Assembly (NCBI GenBank): GCA_023261545.1 | Contig: JAHFOS010000014.1 | Coordinates: forward strand, 1 to 44,234 | Direction: 5' to 3' | DNA from: a bacterium | GTDB taxonomy: Bacteria; Planctomycetota; JADGBV01 | DNA: 44,234 bases | Shown: one piece after another, positions 15,651 to 23,835 of the stretch | Position numbering within the stretch: the first letter of the stretch is position 1 | Layout of the letters: every line of letters starts with the position of its first letter | The notes under the pieces: model-generated | What the model was told of the DNA's origin: nothing | Databases searched by the model: none | The model's input: only the letters and a program-made list of their open reading frames with translations | Made by a program: the position numbers and the translations under genes

Positions 15651-16607
15651 ATGGGACTGAAAGAGGAGCGCGAGCGCTTCGAATCCACCAAGCTCATCCA
15701 TGAATCCGCGACGCTGGTCTTTCACGGCGTCGAGGGGTACGACGTCTATAACACCTCGATCCCGTTTCATTGGAATGGCGGAATCTACTTGTTCGGGCGC
15801 GTGGAGCGGCGCTCCGAGTGGGCCAGGTCCTGGGTGCGGCTTTTCAAAAACACCGGGAAGGACGACTGGTCGCTGGTGCCAGGTTCCATGATCTACCAGC
15901 TTGAAGACCCTTACGTGAGCGTGATTGGAGATAGGTTGGTCCTGGGCGGAACCCACGTCCGCTACAAGGCGGGTAGCCTAGACACCTACTACGGCTATTT
16001 CTACAAAGGGACCGACCTGCACGACCTGTACTATTTCACCACCGGCCCGGACCACATGAAGGACATCCGCCTGGTGGAGCTTGCGGACCGGAGCATCGGC
16101 GTGTTTTCGCGGCCACGCAACGAGGAGATACAGCGGCGCTTCGGCAGCGAATCGCAAATCGGGTTTGCCGTCATTGCCGGCATTGAGGATCTGACCGACC
16201 ATGTCATCGAACAGGCGCCCTATATCCCCGGTATTTTCGCGGAAGGCGAATGGGGCGGCTGCAATCAGGCCTACCTGCTGGAAAGCGGGTTCATCGGTAT
16301 CATCGGCCACAAGTGTTACCATGAGCTCAAGGCCGATGGTGTGAAGGTTTCCGTCTATCTGAACGTCGCGCTGGTGTTCGACCCCAAGCAACACAAGCTG
16401 GTTGACGCCAGGATCATCGGTACGCGCTCCTGCTACCCGCCAGGACCCGCCAAGAAGCCGGAACTGGTGGACTGCGCCTTCACATCGGGGCTGGTGATGC
16501 GCCCGGACGGCAGGGTGGACTTGTACAGCGGCATCGGAGACACCCAGGAGGGGCGCATCGCCATCGCCTATCCTTTCGATGGGTACGGACGCCTGGTGAC
16601 GCGGTAA
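15651..16607 (+). CDS. DUF1861-family five-bladed beta-propeller (GH43/GH130-like)
   Basis: 318 residues with an ideal Shine-Dalgarno (AGGAGG at 15637-15642). Family-like segments are YDVYNTSIPF, EDPYVSVIGDRLVLGGTHV, and EGEWGGCNQAYLLESGFIGIIGH, followed by ARIIGTRSCYPPGPAK and CAFTSGLVMRPDGRVDLYSGIGD. The repeated blade pattern and acidic residues at blade starts resemble glycan phosphorylases and hydrolases of the five-bladed propeller superfamily. There is no signal peptide. It sits between a glycosidase and the regulator gene, so it is likely a cytosolic enzyme acting on the same oligosaccharide. Family fairly sure, activity unproven. Confidence 0.72.
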   Translation: MGLKEERERFESTKLIHESATLVFHGVEGYDVYNTSIPFHWNGGIYLFGRVERRSEWARSWVRLFKNTGKDDWSLVPGSMIYQLEDPYVSVIGDRLVLGGTHVRYKAGSLDTYYGYFYKGTDLHDLYYFTTGPDHMKDIRLVELADRSIGVFSRPRNEEIQRRFGSESQIGFAVIAGIEDLTDHVIEQAPYIPGIFAEGEWGGCNQAYLLESGFIGIIGHKCYHELKADGVKVSVYLNVALVFDPKQHKLVDARIIGTRSCYPPGPAKKPELVDCAFTSGLVMRPDGRVDLYSGIGDTQEGRIAIAYPFDGYGRLVTR

Positions 16608-16698
16608 ATCGCAAGCACCCTTTTCGACAACTCGCTCCGTCGGTCCAATTCGCGATGAGGTGAGTTTCGGCGTTTGTCAGCAAGGTGGGAACTTACAC

Positions 16699-16731
16699 TT
16701 GAAATATTTTTAATTTTTAATATACTGTATA
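16699..16731 (+). promoter_or_regulatory. Sigma70-type promoter with overlapping operator dyad
   Basis: TTGAAA (16699-16704), 16-bp spacer, TATACT (16721-16726): a good housekeeping promoter in an AT-rich island within GC-rich DNA. The -10 box is the left half of a perfect 11-bp dyad, TATAC-T-GTATA (16721-16731). Its position suggests an operator for autorepression by the GntR/LacI-type regulator that starts at 16760. Confidence 0.65.
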
Positions 16732-16759
16732 GTTGTAATGAACAGTTTTGTAGCTTGAG

Positions 16760-18625
16760 ATGAATAACAAAAGTGAAATAAAAGTGCGACCCCATGAACT
16801 TGTGGCCGAGGCGTTGCGGGAACGCATTCGTTCGGGTCAGTGGCGAGGCGGGCAGATGATTCCCGGTCGCCGCGACTTGGCCAAGGAGTTCGGCGTGGCC
16901 TTGACCACCGTCGAACGCGGAGTTATTACATTGATTTCAGAGGGGTTACTGCGCGCAGATGATCGTCGTGGAACCTTTGTCACCTCCAGTTTTGGCGCGC
17001 CGAAATCGGAACCCGCGCTGGCTCCGGTGGCACCAACCGCTAGGGAGCCCGTGGTTGGCACGGTGGGAGTTATTGCTCCGATAGTCCCCTACGAAACGGC
17101 CTCGGCTCATGAGAGTCAGTGGCCATTTCAGATTTTGGAGGGCTGCGAGCACCGCTTTGCCGCTGAGACGGGACTCACGCTGCGCTTCGTCAATACGGTC
17201 GTCCGTGGCGGAACGGATCTGTCCGTGTCGGAAGCGGCAAACCGGCTGCTGGCCGAGCGGGTAGTGGCCACCATCCTGATCGCACACGAACCTACTCCTG
17301 ATGTGCTGGCTAAATTTCAGAGCGCGGGGGTGCCGTTGATCCTAGCGGTATTTGATCCGGTCTCGGTTTGCGTTCCGCAGGTTTACATAGATGGTGTTCT
17401 TGGCGGCGCCATGGCCGCCCGGCATTTGATCGAACGCGGCTATCGTCCATTGTTGTATTTCCAGCCTTTCCATACTTATTGGGCGGAGCAACGCCTCGCC
17501 GGCGTGAAGTCAGGGATCGAAAGTTTGGGAATGCCGCCGCACATCCTGCGCGTCCTACCGGTGGATGCGGGCTTGCAGGTTGGTCAGGCGGATGAACAAC
17601 AGCGGATGGCGCGCGCTGGCGCGGAGGCTGCCTTTGAATCTGGCGCGATCCTACAGGGAGCCGGCGTGATCGCGCCCAATGACAGCATCGCCATGGGCTT
17701 TATGGAAGCGGCGGCAGCCCGAGGTTGGAAGGCCGGGCGGGACTACGGAATTATCGGCTTCGATGACCGTGCCCGCGATCACGGACTCACCAGCCTCCGC
17801 CCCCCCGTGGTCTCCCTGGGCGAAGAAGCGGCGCGCCTGGCGCTAGGTCTGCTGCGGGCCGAAGACGCGCCCTACCGGGTGGCGTTGCGGCATCGCCTCA
17901 TCGCCCGGACCTCGACGGAGCCGCGGAAACCTGCGACAAAGGCGCATTTTCAAGGGCGCGGCTTGCGGTTCACCCTCTTGGAACTGCTGGTGGTGGTGGC
18001 CATCCTGGCCATCCTCATGACACTGACCTTGCCGGTCTTGCGTCATGCATTGGAGCAGGTCCGATTGGCGAAATGTCAGTCCAATCTGCACCAACTCTCA
18101 TTGGCCCAGTTCCTCTACCTTGAGGACGCCACGGTCTTTGCGCCACACCGCCAGTGGGTGTTGGGGAGCTGGGATGAACCCAGCCTGGAAGGTATCCGGA
18201 CAGGGCTGATCTTTCCTTATTTAACCACCGTGGACGCCTACTATTGTCCGACTTTCGCGCTCGTCTGCGGCAAAGACACGACGACCCGCAGCTATGTGAT
18301 GAATTGGAACGTGGCCGGCTTGAACTCCGATCTCGGGAGCCAGGAAATCTGGAAACCGACGCAGGCCCATCACCCTTCGCGCGTTGCGCTGTTTGCGGAG
18401 GAGAACACTTGGATTGTCCCCGGATTCAGCCTTTATACCATCAACGACGGCTCCCTCTGTGCTCCTGACTGGCCCCTGCGCGATACGCTGGCCACGTTCC
18501 ACCTGTCTTCGGACTACAGTTCCCCGCCCATCTACGATGGATCGTGCGACGTCGTCTTTTTGGATGGACACGTCGAGATCCGTACCACGGATGAAACCCT
18601 GCAGGTGATGTATGACGTCAGGTAA
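16760..18625 (+). CDS. GntR-LacI-type transcription regulator fused to an H-X9-DG-type pseudopilin
   Basis: 621 residues in one uninterrupted frame. Residues ~8-75 form a GntR winged helix (ELVAEALRERIRSGQWRGG, LAKEFGVALTTVERGVITL, EGLLRADDRRGTFV). Residues ~96-390 are a LacI-type periplasmic-binding-fold sensor (VGTVGVIAPIVPYE, GVIAPNDSIAMGFMEA, YGIIGFDDRARDHGLTSL) with a normal ending (RLIARTST). After a 16-residue linker, a prepilin-like segment starts at Arg403 | Phe404 (FTLLELLVVVAILAILM) with Glu408 at +5. A pseudopilin ectodomain homologous to that at 7925-8677 follows: LHQLSLAQFLYLED, PYLTTVDAYYCP, and a C-terminal DG after nine residues, with Tyr in place of the usual His. An N-in/C-out prepilin helix would leave the DNA-binding half in the cytosol. 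A TTG at 17963 with AAGGG upstream could start a separate pilin; GTG 17879 is another possible start. The promoter carries a dyad over its -10. Confidence 0.85.
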   Translation: MNNKSEIKVRPHELVAEALRERIRSGQWRGGQMIPGRRDLAKEFGVALTTVERGVITLISEGLLRADDRRGTFVTSSFGAPKSEPALAPVAPTAREPVVGTVGVIAPIVPYETASAHESQWPFQILEGCEHRFAAETGLTLRFVNTVVRGGTDLSVSEAANRLLAERVVATILIAHEPTPDVLAKFQSAGVPLILAVFDPVSVCVPQVYIDGVLGGAMAARHLIERGYRPLLYFQPFHTYWAEQRLAGVKSGIESLGMPPHILRVLPVDAGLQVGQADEQQRMARAGAEAAFESGAILQGAGVIAPNDSIAMGFMEAAAARGWKAGRDYGIIGFDDRARDHGLTSLRPPVVSLGEEAARLALGLLRAEDAPYRVALRHRLIARTSTEPRKPATKAHFQGRGLRFTLLELLVVVAILAILMTLTLPVLRHALEQVRLAKCQSNLHQLSLAQFLYLEDATVFAPHRQWVLGSWDEPSLEGIRTGLIFPYLTTVDAYYCPTFALVCGKDTTTRSYVMNWNVAGLNSDLGSQEIWKPTQAHHPSRVALFAEENTWIVPGFSLYTINDGSLCAPDWPLRDTLATFHLSSDYSSPPIYDGSCDVVFLDGHVEIRTTDETLQVMYDVR

Positions 18626-18679
18626 AGCGCCCGTGCGGAAGCGGCTGCGCTGCGCTGCAATCCCACCAAGGACCAGACC

Positions 18680-20596
18680 ATGAACCACGCACCGGCATGG
18701 ATCGCGAAAGGCCTGTTCAGCTACAAACTGAATTTGGCCGACAGCCCGGACGCCCTGGACGACGCGGCGTCGAAAATCGCCGCCGTGGCCAACATGACGG
18801 ACCACGCGGTGCCGCAGTTGGTTCAGCTCCTCGGGGCCGTCGGCGCCGACGAGGGCAGCTTTTCCTGGGACGGCACCTGGCCTTACTGGGGCCGGCCCAC
18901 CTTCCGGGTCGGCCATGATTGGGACCGGTTAGCCCGTTTCATGGAGGAAATGCTCCGCAAACACCAGGCGTGGATCAGCTTTCACCTCAACATCTCGGAT
19001 GCCAACCACGGCCTCGCGCTTTACCCCGAAACGCGCGCTTGCTTTGCGCGGCTGCGTGACGCGCGCTGCATTTACGCGCGGCCCGAAGGGGTCAACAACC
19101 TGCCGTGGCGCGGGTTGCCATTCGTGCCGCCGACGCTTCCGGCTGACCCCGTGTCCCCCGGCTTCGACGCCTCGCGCATTTTCGCCTACGTGGACTACCA
19201 GCGGCTTTGGGACTCCGGAATGGCGGCGGAAATCATTGACGGTTTTTACGCGCGACTTCCCTTTGCGCCACCGCTCCTCTACCTCGATGTGCTGGGCACC
19301 TCAGGTTGGTGCATCCATCCGGGCTATCCCGATGGCGAACTCGGCGGCAGCCTGGAGACGCAATGCGCGGGCCGCACGCGCATCCTGGAGTACATCCGCG
19401 CCAAGGGCTCGGAGGTCATCACCGAGTCGCCGGATCACCTTGAGGAACTTCCCACGACGTTCTCCTGGTCGCATGGCGGTCTGGCCTTCAACGACTACAG
19501 CTCCATCGGCGGTGGTTACGGCGCTGGTGGGATGGCCTGCCGTGGCACCAAGGGAATGCATGTATATGGTAACCAGTCCGGCTATCACATGCTGGGTGGC
19601 ACAGCCAATCCCCTGCCGGTGAACGTGACCGGCCGCTCGCGCACAGCAGTGGCGGACGACGGGTTGCGGGAATGGGGAACCGTGGAGGACATGGTGCAGA
19701 ATGTTTACCTGACGCTCCTCCAGGAACTGCACCACATCGGCGCGGGTCACACGCGGCTGCCGGGCGGAGCGCGCGTTGAGCGGCTGGATGCGGCCGAGGG
19801 GCGCGTGCGCTTGGACGCGCTGACGCTGGAGGAGCCGGGAAAAGTTGGCGGGCGTCTGTTTCCCGCGCATGCCGGCCAGTTGCTCGGCACGGCGAAGATC
19901 TTCGAGCAGTCGTGGGCCACGGATGGAAAGCATGTAGGCGAACTCGATCTGGCCATCGGCAATGGGGTAGGGTGGACCGTCGAAGCCGCAGTCGCCGGTT
20001 CCCGGCGCCTGTACATCCGCTATTCCTCGCCCAGGGGCGGCCGTTTATTGTTGCGCGTGAACGGCACGGACGCCGGCGAAGTGGACTTCCCGCCCACGAA
20101 TCCCTGGGAAATGAGCGAGCGCCTGCGCAGGTCGGAGTACGGGAATGATTTGCGATGGCGCGGCGGCTACCAGGACCCGTGGTGTTTCCATGGCGACCAG
20201 CTCGTCTCCGCCGAGTTGAAAGCGGGGCGCAACACGCTGGAGCTGCTCCACCAGCGGATTTACGCGGAGTGGGATGACGGCAGTCACGCCGAGTGGTCGC
20301 TGGCCGGCGGCTTCCGGGCCTGGAAGGGCGAAGTCATTTTCGCCCACGGTTTCGACCGCTTCTGGCCCGACACCTGGAGCGGACAGCAGCGGATTTTTGC
20401 CTTCAGTGTCGCGGGCGGCGAACGCGAGTGGAGGTTGCCTGAAGGGTGGGAGGACGTGTCGGAAGTGATGCTGGTCCCGCTGCTGGCCACGGGCCGCGGC
20501 GAAGCCGCGGCAAGGCCTGTCATCCAGGGCAGGGTGGCTTTGCGCCTGCGGCCGCAAACGCCTTATGTTATCGAAGAATCATCATCCAAAACTTAA
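18680..20596 (+). CDS. Putative large glycoside hydrolase (GH101-like, uncertain)
   Basis: 638 residues; AAGGA lies 8 bases before the ATG. There is no signal peptide. The first ~400 residues look like a barrel domain with aromatic/acidic strand ends: ADEGSFSWDGTWPYWG, AWISFHLNISDANHG, PPLLYLDVLGTSGWCIHPGY (Asp a candidate nucleophile), and SEVITESPDHLEELPT. The last ~240 residues are beta-rich (LYIRYSSPRGGRLLLRVNG, then NTLELLHQRIYAEWDDGSH), like carbohydrate-binding jelly rolls. The LDVxG...ARILEYI-type layout recalls endo-alpha-N-acetylgalactosaminidases (GH101) but the resemblance is loose. It follows the regulator-pilin fusion by 54 bp and precedes the first propeller giant by 15 bp, so it belongs to the same transcription unit. 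Confidence 0.4.
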   Translation: MNHAPAWIAKGLFSYKLNLADSPDALDDAASKIAAVANMTDHAVPQLVQLLGAVGADEGSFSWDGTWPYWGRPTFRVGHDWDRLARFMEEMLRKHQAWISFHLNISDANHGLALYPETRACFARLRDARCIYARPEGVNNLPWRGLPFVPPTLPADPVSPGFDASRIFAYVDYQRLWDSGMAAEIIDGFYARLPFAPPLLYLDVLGTSGWCIHPGYPDGELGGSLETQCAGRTRILEYIRAKGSEVITESPDHLEELPTTFSWSHGGLAFNDYSSIGGGYGAGGMACRGTKGMHVYGNQSGYHMLGGTANPLPVNVTGRSRTAVADDGLREWGTVEDMVQNVYLTLLQELHHIGAGHTRLPGGARVERLDAAEGRVRLDALTLEEPGKVGGRLFPAHAGQLLGTAKIFEQSWATDGKHVGELDLAIGNGVGWTVEAAVAGSRRLYIRYSSPRGGRLLLRVNGTDAGEVDFPPTNPWEMSERLRRSEYGNDLRWRGGYQDPWCFHGDQLVSAELKAGRNTLELLHQRIYAEWDDGSHAEWSLAGGFRAWKGEVIFAHGFDRFWPDTWSGQQRIFAFSVAGGEREWRLPEGWEDVSEVMLVPLLATGRGEAAARPVIQGRVALRLRPQTPYVIEESSSKT

Positions 20597-20611
20597 GGGG
20601 GCCAGCCAACC

Positions 20612-23600
20612 ATGAACCGAATCCTTGGAATTTTCCTGCTGGTGTTCGGCGGGTCTGTCACTGCCGCGACCCATCCAGTCGAGTCCGCTATCCCGATTCA
20701 CTGCACGCTGGACCGCGATGCGAAAGTTTCCCTGGTTATTTGTGCACCGCAGGGCGGCATCGTGCGCGAGCTTCTGCATGCGGCCCCGCGCCAGCGGGGG
20801 GAAATCATTGAAAGTTGGGACGGCCTCGATGAGGCGGGAAAGCCGGTGCCGGCTGGCACATACACTTGGAAACTACTGGCCTCCCAAGGGCTCAAGGCCG
20901 AGTACTTGCTGTCGGTCGGCACCAGTTCCAAGCCCTCTTGGGAACCCTGGCCTGGCAACCACGGCAGCGGCTGCATCGTGGCCGCCGACGCCGACGGTAT
21001 GTATGTCGCGACCGGGTGTGGCGAAGGGACGGCTCTGGCCATCAAGCAAACGTTCGCTGGGAAGCGTCTGTGGACCATCCCCCATTGGCTCGAAGCCTGG
21101 GTCGGCCCGGGGTCCATGGCCAGCGATGGCGGCCAGCTTTTCATGCTTCATATCAACGGCAAAATCCACCGCGCCGATGCCGCCACCGGCCAGCCCAACG
21201 CGGTGTGGGACGTCGGATTTGAAGACGACCGCAAGGCCTCCGTCTTCAATGAGTTTTCCTGCATCATTGACCTCGACGCTGGCGCCGGCCAGGTGGTCGT
21301 GAGCTATCAGCGCCAGAACCTGATCCGCTGGCTCGATCCTCAGAGCGGCGCCGAGGTTGACCGTGTGACGATTCCCCACCCCGCCGGCATCGCGGTGGAT
21401 CGGGCCGACGGGTCCATCGTCGTCATCTCCGACGGTCAGGTTGTGCGCTTGAGTCGCAAGGACAAGACGCCCGTGGTCGTCATCGCCAAAAAGCACCTGA
21501 TCGGCCCGCGCCGGCTGAGCGTCGCGCCGAAGTCGCGTGAGATCCTCGTCGCGGAAAACCTCGGCGTGGGCCTGTGGGTGGAGGATCAATACTTCTCCGC
21601 CAAGCCCCTGGATCCGACCTCCCAGGCGGCCATGAACAAATATTACGCCAAGCAGAAGATGCCGGGCCTAGATCCGCATAACGGCCAGCAGGTCAAGCGC
21701 TTCAGCGCCGCCGGCCAGCCGCTCGCCGCCTACGGCACGCCCGGGGGCCATCGCTATGGTGCTTATAAAACGGACGACTTTTCCGGCCTGTACGACATTG
21801 CCGCCACTGCCGACGGGGGATTCATCATCGGCGAACAGGACGTCATGCGCCGCACCGCTCTTTTCGACGCCAGCGGCAAGTTCGTCCGCGAGTGGTTCGG
21901 GGGATGGTGCTACGGCCAGTATGCCATCACCGATGATCTCGACCCCACCCTCCTGTGGATCCCCTCCAACACGCTGCTGAAGACCAAGGTCAACCTCGCC
22001 ACCAAGAGTTGGGAGATGCTCGCCAGCTATGACCTTTCAATAATAGGCGACTGGTTTGGTGATAGCGGTCAGTACTGGCGCGTGCTCCACCGCAACGGCA
22101 CGGCCTACCTGGCCCGGACGGGCTGCTACGCGTGCAACGGCCCGCTGGTCTTGAAGATTGACGAGAAAAACGGCAAGCTCATTCCCGCCAGCGCCGGGAG
22201 CATCAATATCGGTCAGTCGCGTGAATTCATCGTCCCGCGCGCCACCCAGCCGGTCCTGGCCGCGGCATGGGAGGGGAAGGGAGGACGGAATGGAACCGCG
22301 AGCCTGTGGGTGGATCGCAACGGGGATGGCGAGCCGTCGGTGGATGAATTCAGCTTCCTGGACAACTGGTACTCCCATGGAACGTTTTACATGGACGACG
22401 ACCTCAACTATTACTACCACGGACAGGACGATGAGTTGAAGGAAGTGGGCCTGTTCACGCTGCCGGTGCTGGAGTGGACCCCGCAGGGCGCTCCGGTTTA
22501 TGACTTCGCCAAGCGCAAGCGCATCGTGGAATCACCTGTCTTTACCGGAGCCATCTGGCGGGACCAAGATGGCAGCTTTTTCACCTTCACCAATACCACC
22601 GGCTTGAACGACCGCAAATTCGGCATGGGGTTCTGGAGCCCGCGCGCCAGCGCCAACCGCGTGAGCAAATTTTCGCCGCAGGGAAAACCGCTGTGGACCG
22701 CTGGCCGGCACGCACCGGCCTCCGTGGCCGAGCCCGGCGAGGCGAAATACCTCTACACCATCACCGGCGTGACGCACGGCTGCGTGGTCGTCAACGATGT
22801 CGAGGAGAGCATGATGCACGTCTGGGACGCTGACGGCCTGTGGGTGGGCCGGCTGCTGGAGGACCCCAAGATCGGACCGGATTCGCCCAAGAGCGCCTAT
22901 GAGCTGTGCGGGGAGAATTTCGGCGGCTCGCTCACGACCGACCCCAAAACGGGCGACGTGCTCTTCTACGGCGGGGGCATCAATAACGTGCCCATCTACC
23001 GCATCACCGGCTGGGAGGACTTCAAACGACAGCAGGGCCAGGTCGAGGTCTCCGAGCCGTTGGCCCAAAGCCTTCAGGCCAAAGTCAAGGCCGAAGCGGC
23101 GCGCGAAGACGTGGCTCGCATTGCCTTCGTCGAGCCCCGCAACTTCCACATGGATGGCGACCTCGCCGAATGGAAGGACGTGAAGCCGCTGGAGATCAAG
23201 GATGGCAATAAGACATTGGCGAAAGTCTATATGGCGTGGACGCCCGAGGGCCTCGTCGCGGCGTTCGACGTGGAAACCGACGCGCCATGGAAGACAGCCG
23301 GCAGTGAGCAATTGCCGTTCCAGGGCGGCGCGGCGGTTGATATCAATATCGGCATGCTGGAGCCGACCAGGAAACTGCCGGGGGATGGCGACCTGCGGGT
23401 GGTCGTCGCGCCCATCGGGGGCAAGACGACAGGCGTCGAGATCCTTCCCAAGCTCGCCAGGGACATGAGCCCGCCGCACACGATGCGGGAGGCGACCTAC
23501 AAAACGATGATCGGTTCCATTACTTACGACCGCGTGGCCGCACTAGAGGGATGTGCGGCTGCCCAGCCCAAGGCTGATGGCAAAGGGTATGCCGTCGAGA

Positions 23601-23809
23601 CAAGGATTCCGCTGCACCCGCCTTTTGCATTACGGCCCGGACTGCGCTTCCGTTTTGACGCCTCCGTCATCCTGGCCAGCCCTGATGGGACCAAAAGCGC
23701 CTCACGCGTGCCGTGGCATAGCCGCAACGCCGACGACATGGCCGTGCAGGACACCTACACCGAAGGCCTGCTCCGCCCCATGAACTGGGGCGAGGCGGTC
23801 CTCGAATAA
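20612..23809 (+). CDS. Secreted FlgD-like/beta-propeller/CBM9-like protein 1
   Basis: 1065 residues with signal peptide (MNRILGIFLLVFGGSVTA) and Shine-Dalgarno AAGGGGG. A FlgD-type Ig domain comes first (LDRDAKVSLVICAPQGG, SWDGLDEAGKPVPAGTYTW). A long propeller-like region follows (~residues 105-800), with recurring 'A-x-D-x-D-G-x-Y-V' and NHL/PQQ-like strands, for example GIAVDRADGSIVVISDGQ and DRNGDGEPSVDEF. The C-terminal ~230 residues are a CBM9/DOMON-like domain (FHMDGDLAEWKDV, KVYMAWTPEGLVAAFDVET). It shares architecture with the protein at 25119-29048, which adds another CBM9-like domain at the N-terminus. Extracytoplasmic glycan binding or scaffolding is the likely role; no catalytic residues could be identified. 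Confidence 0.75.
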   Translation: MNRILGIFLLVFGGSVTAATHPVESAIPIHCTLDRDAKVSLVICAPQGGIVRELLHAAPRQRGEIIESWDGLDEAGKPVPAGTYTWKLLASQGLKAEYLLSVGTSSKPSWEPWPGNHGSGCIVAADADGMYVATGCGEGTALAIKQTFAGKRLWTIPHWLEAWVGPGSMASDGGQLFMLHINGKIHRADAATGQPNAVWDVGFEDDRKASVFNEFSCIIDLDAGAGQVVVSYQRQNLIRWLDPQSGAEVDRVTIPHPAGIAVDRADGSIVVISDGQVVRLSRKDKTPVVVIAKKHLIGPRRLSVAPKSREILVAENLGVGLWVEDQYFSAKPLDPTSQAAMNKYYAKQKMPGLDPHNGQQVKRFSAAGQPLAAYGTPGGHRYGAYKTDDFSGLYDIAATADGGFIIGEQDVMRRTALFDASGKFVREWFGGWCYGQYAITDDLDPTLLWIPSNTLLKTKVNLATKSWEMLASYDLSIIGDWFGDSGQYWRVLHRNGTAYLARTGCYACNGPLVLKIDEKNGKLIPASAGSINIGQSREFIVPRATQPVLAAAWEGKGGRNGTASLWVDRNGDGEPSVDEFSFLDNWYSHGTFYMDDDLNYYYHGQDDELKEVGLFTLPVLEWTPQGAPVYDFAKRKRIVESPVFTGAIWRDQDGSFFTFTNTTGLNDRKFGMGFWSPRASANRVSKFSPQGKPLWTAGRHAPASVAEPGEAKYLYTITGVTHGCVVVNDVEESMMHVWDADGLWVGRLLEDPKIGPDSPKSAYELCGENFGGSLTTDPKTGDVLFYGGGINNVPIYRITGWEDFKRQQGQVEVSEPLAQSLQAKVKAEAAREDVARIAFVEPRNFHMDGDLAEWKDVKPLEIKDGNKTLAKVYMAWTPEGLVAAFDVETDAPWKTAGSEQLPFQGGAAVDINIGMLEPTRKLPGDGDLRVVVAPIGGKTTGVEILPKLARDMSPPHTMREATYKTMIGSITYDRVAALEGCAAAQPKADGKGYAVETRIPLHPPFALRPGLRFRFDASVILASPDGTKSASRVPWHSRNADDMAVQDTYTEGLLRPMNWGEAVLE

Positions 23810-23835
23810 ATCGCCATGTTCATTTGGAGGGCTTC

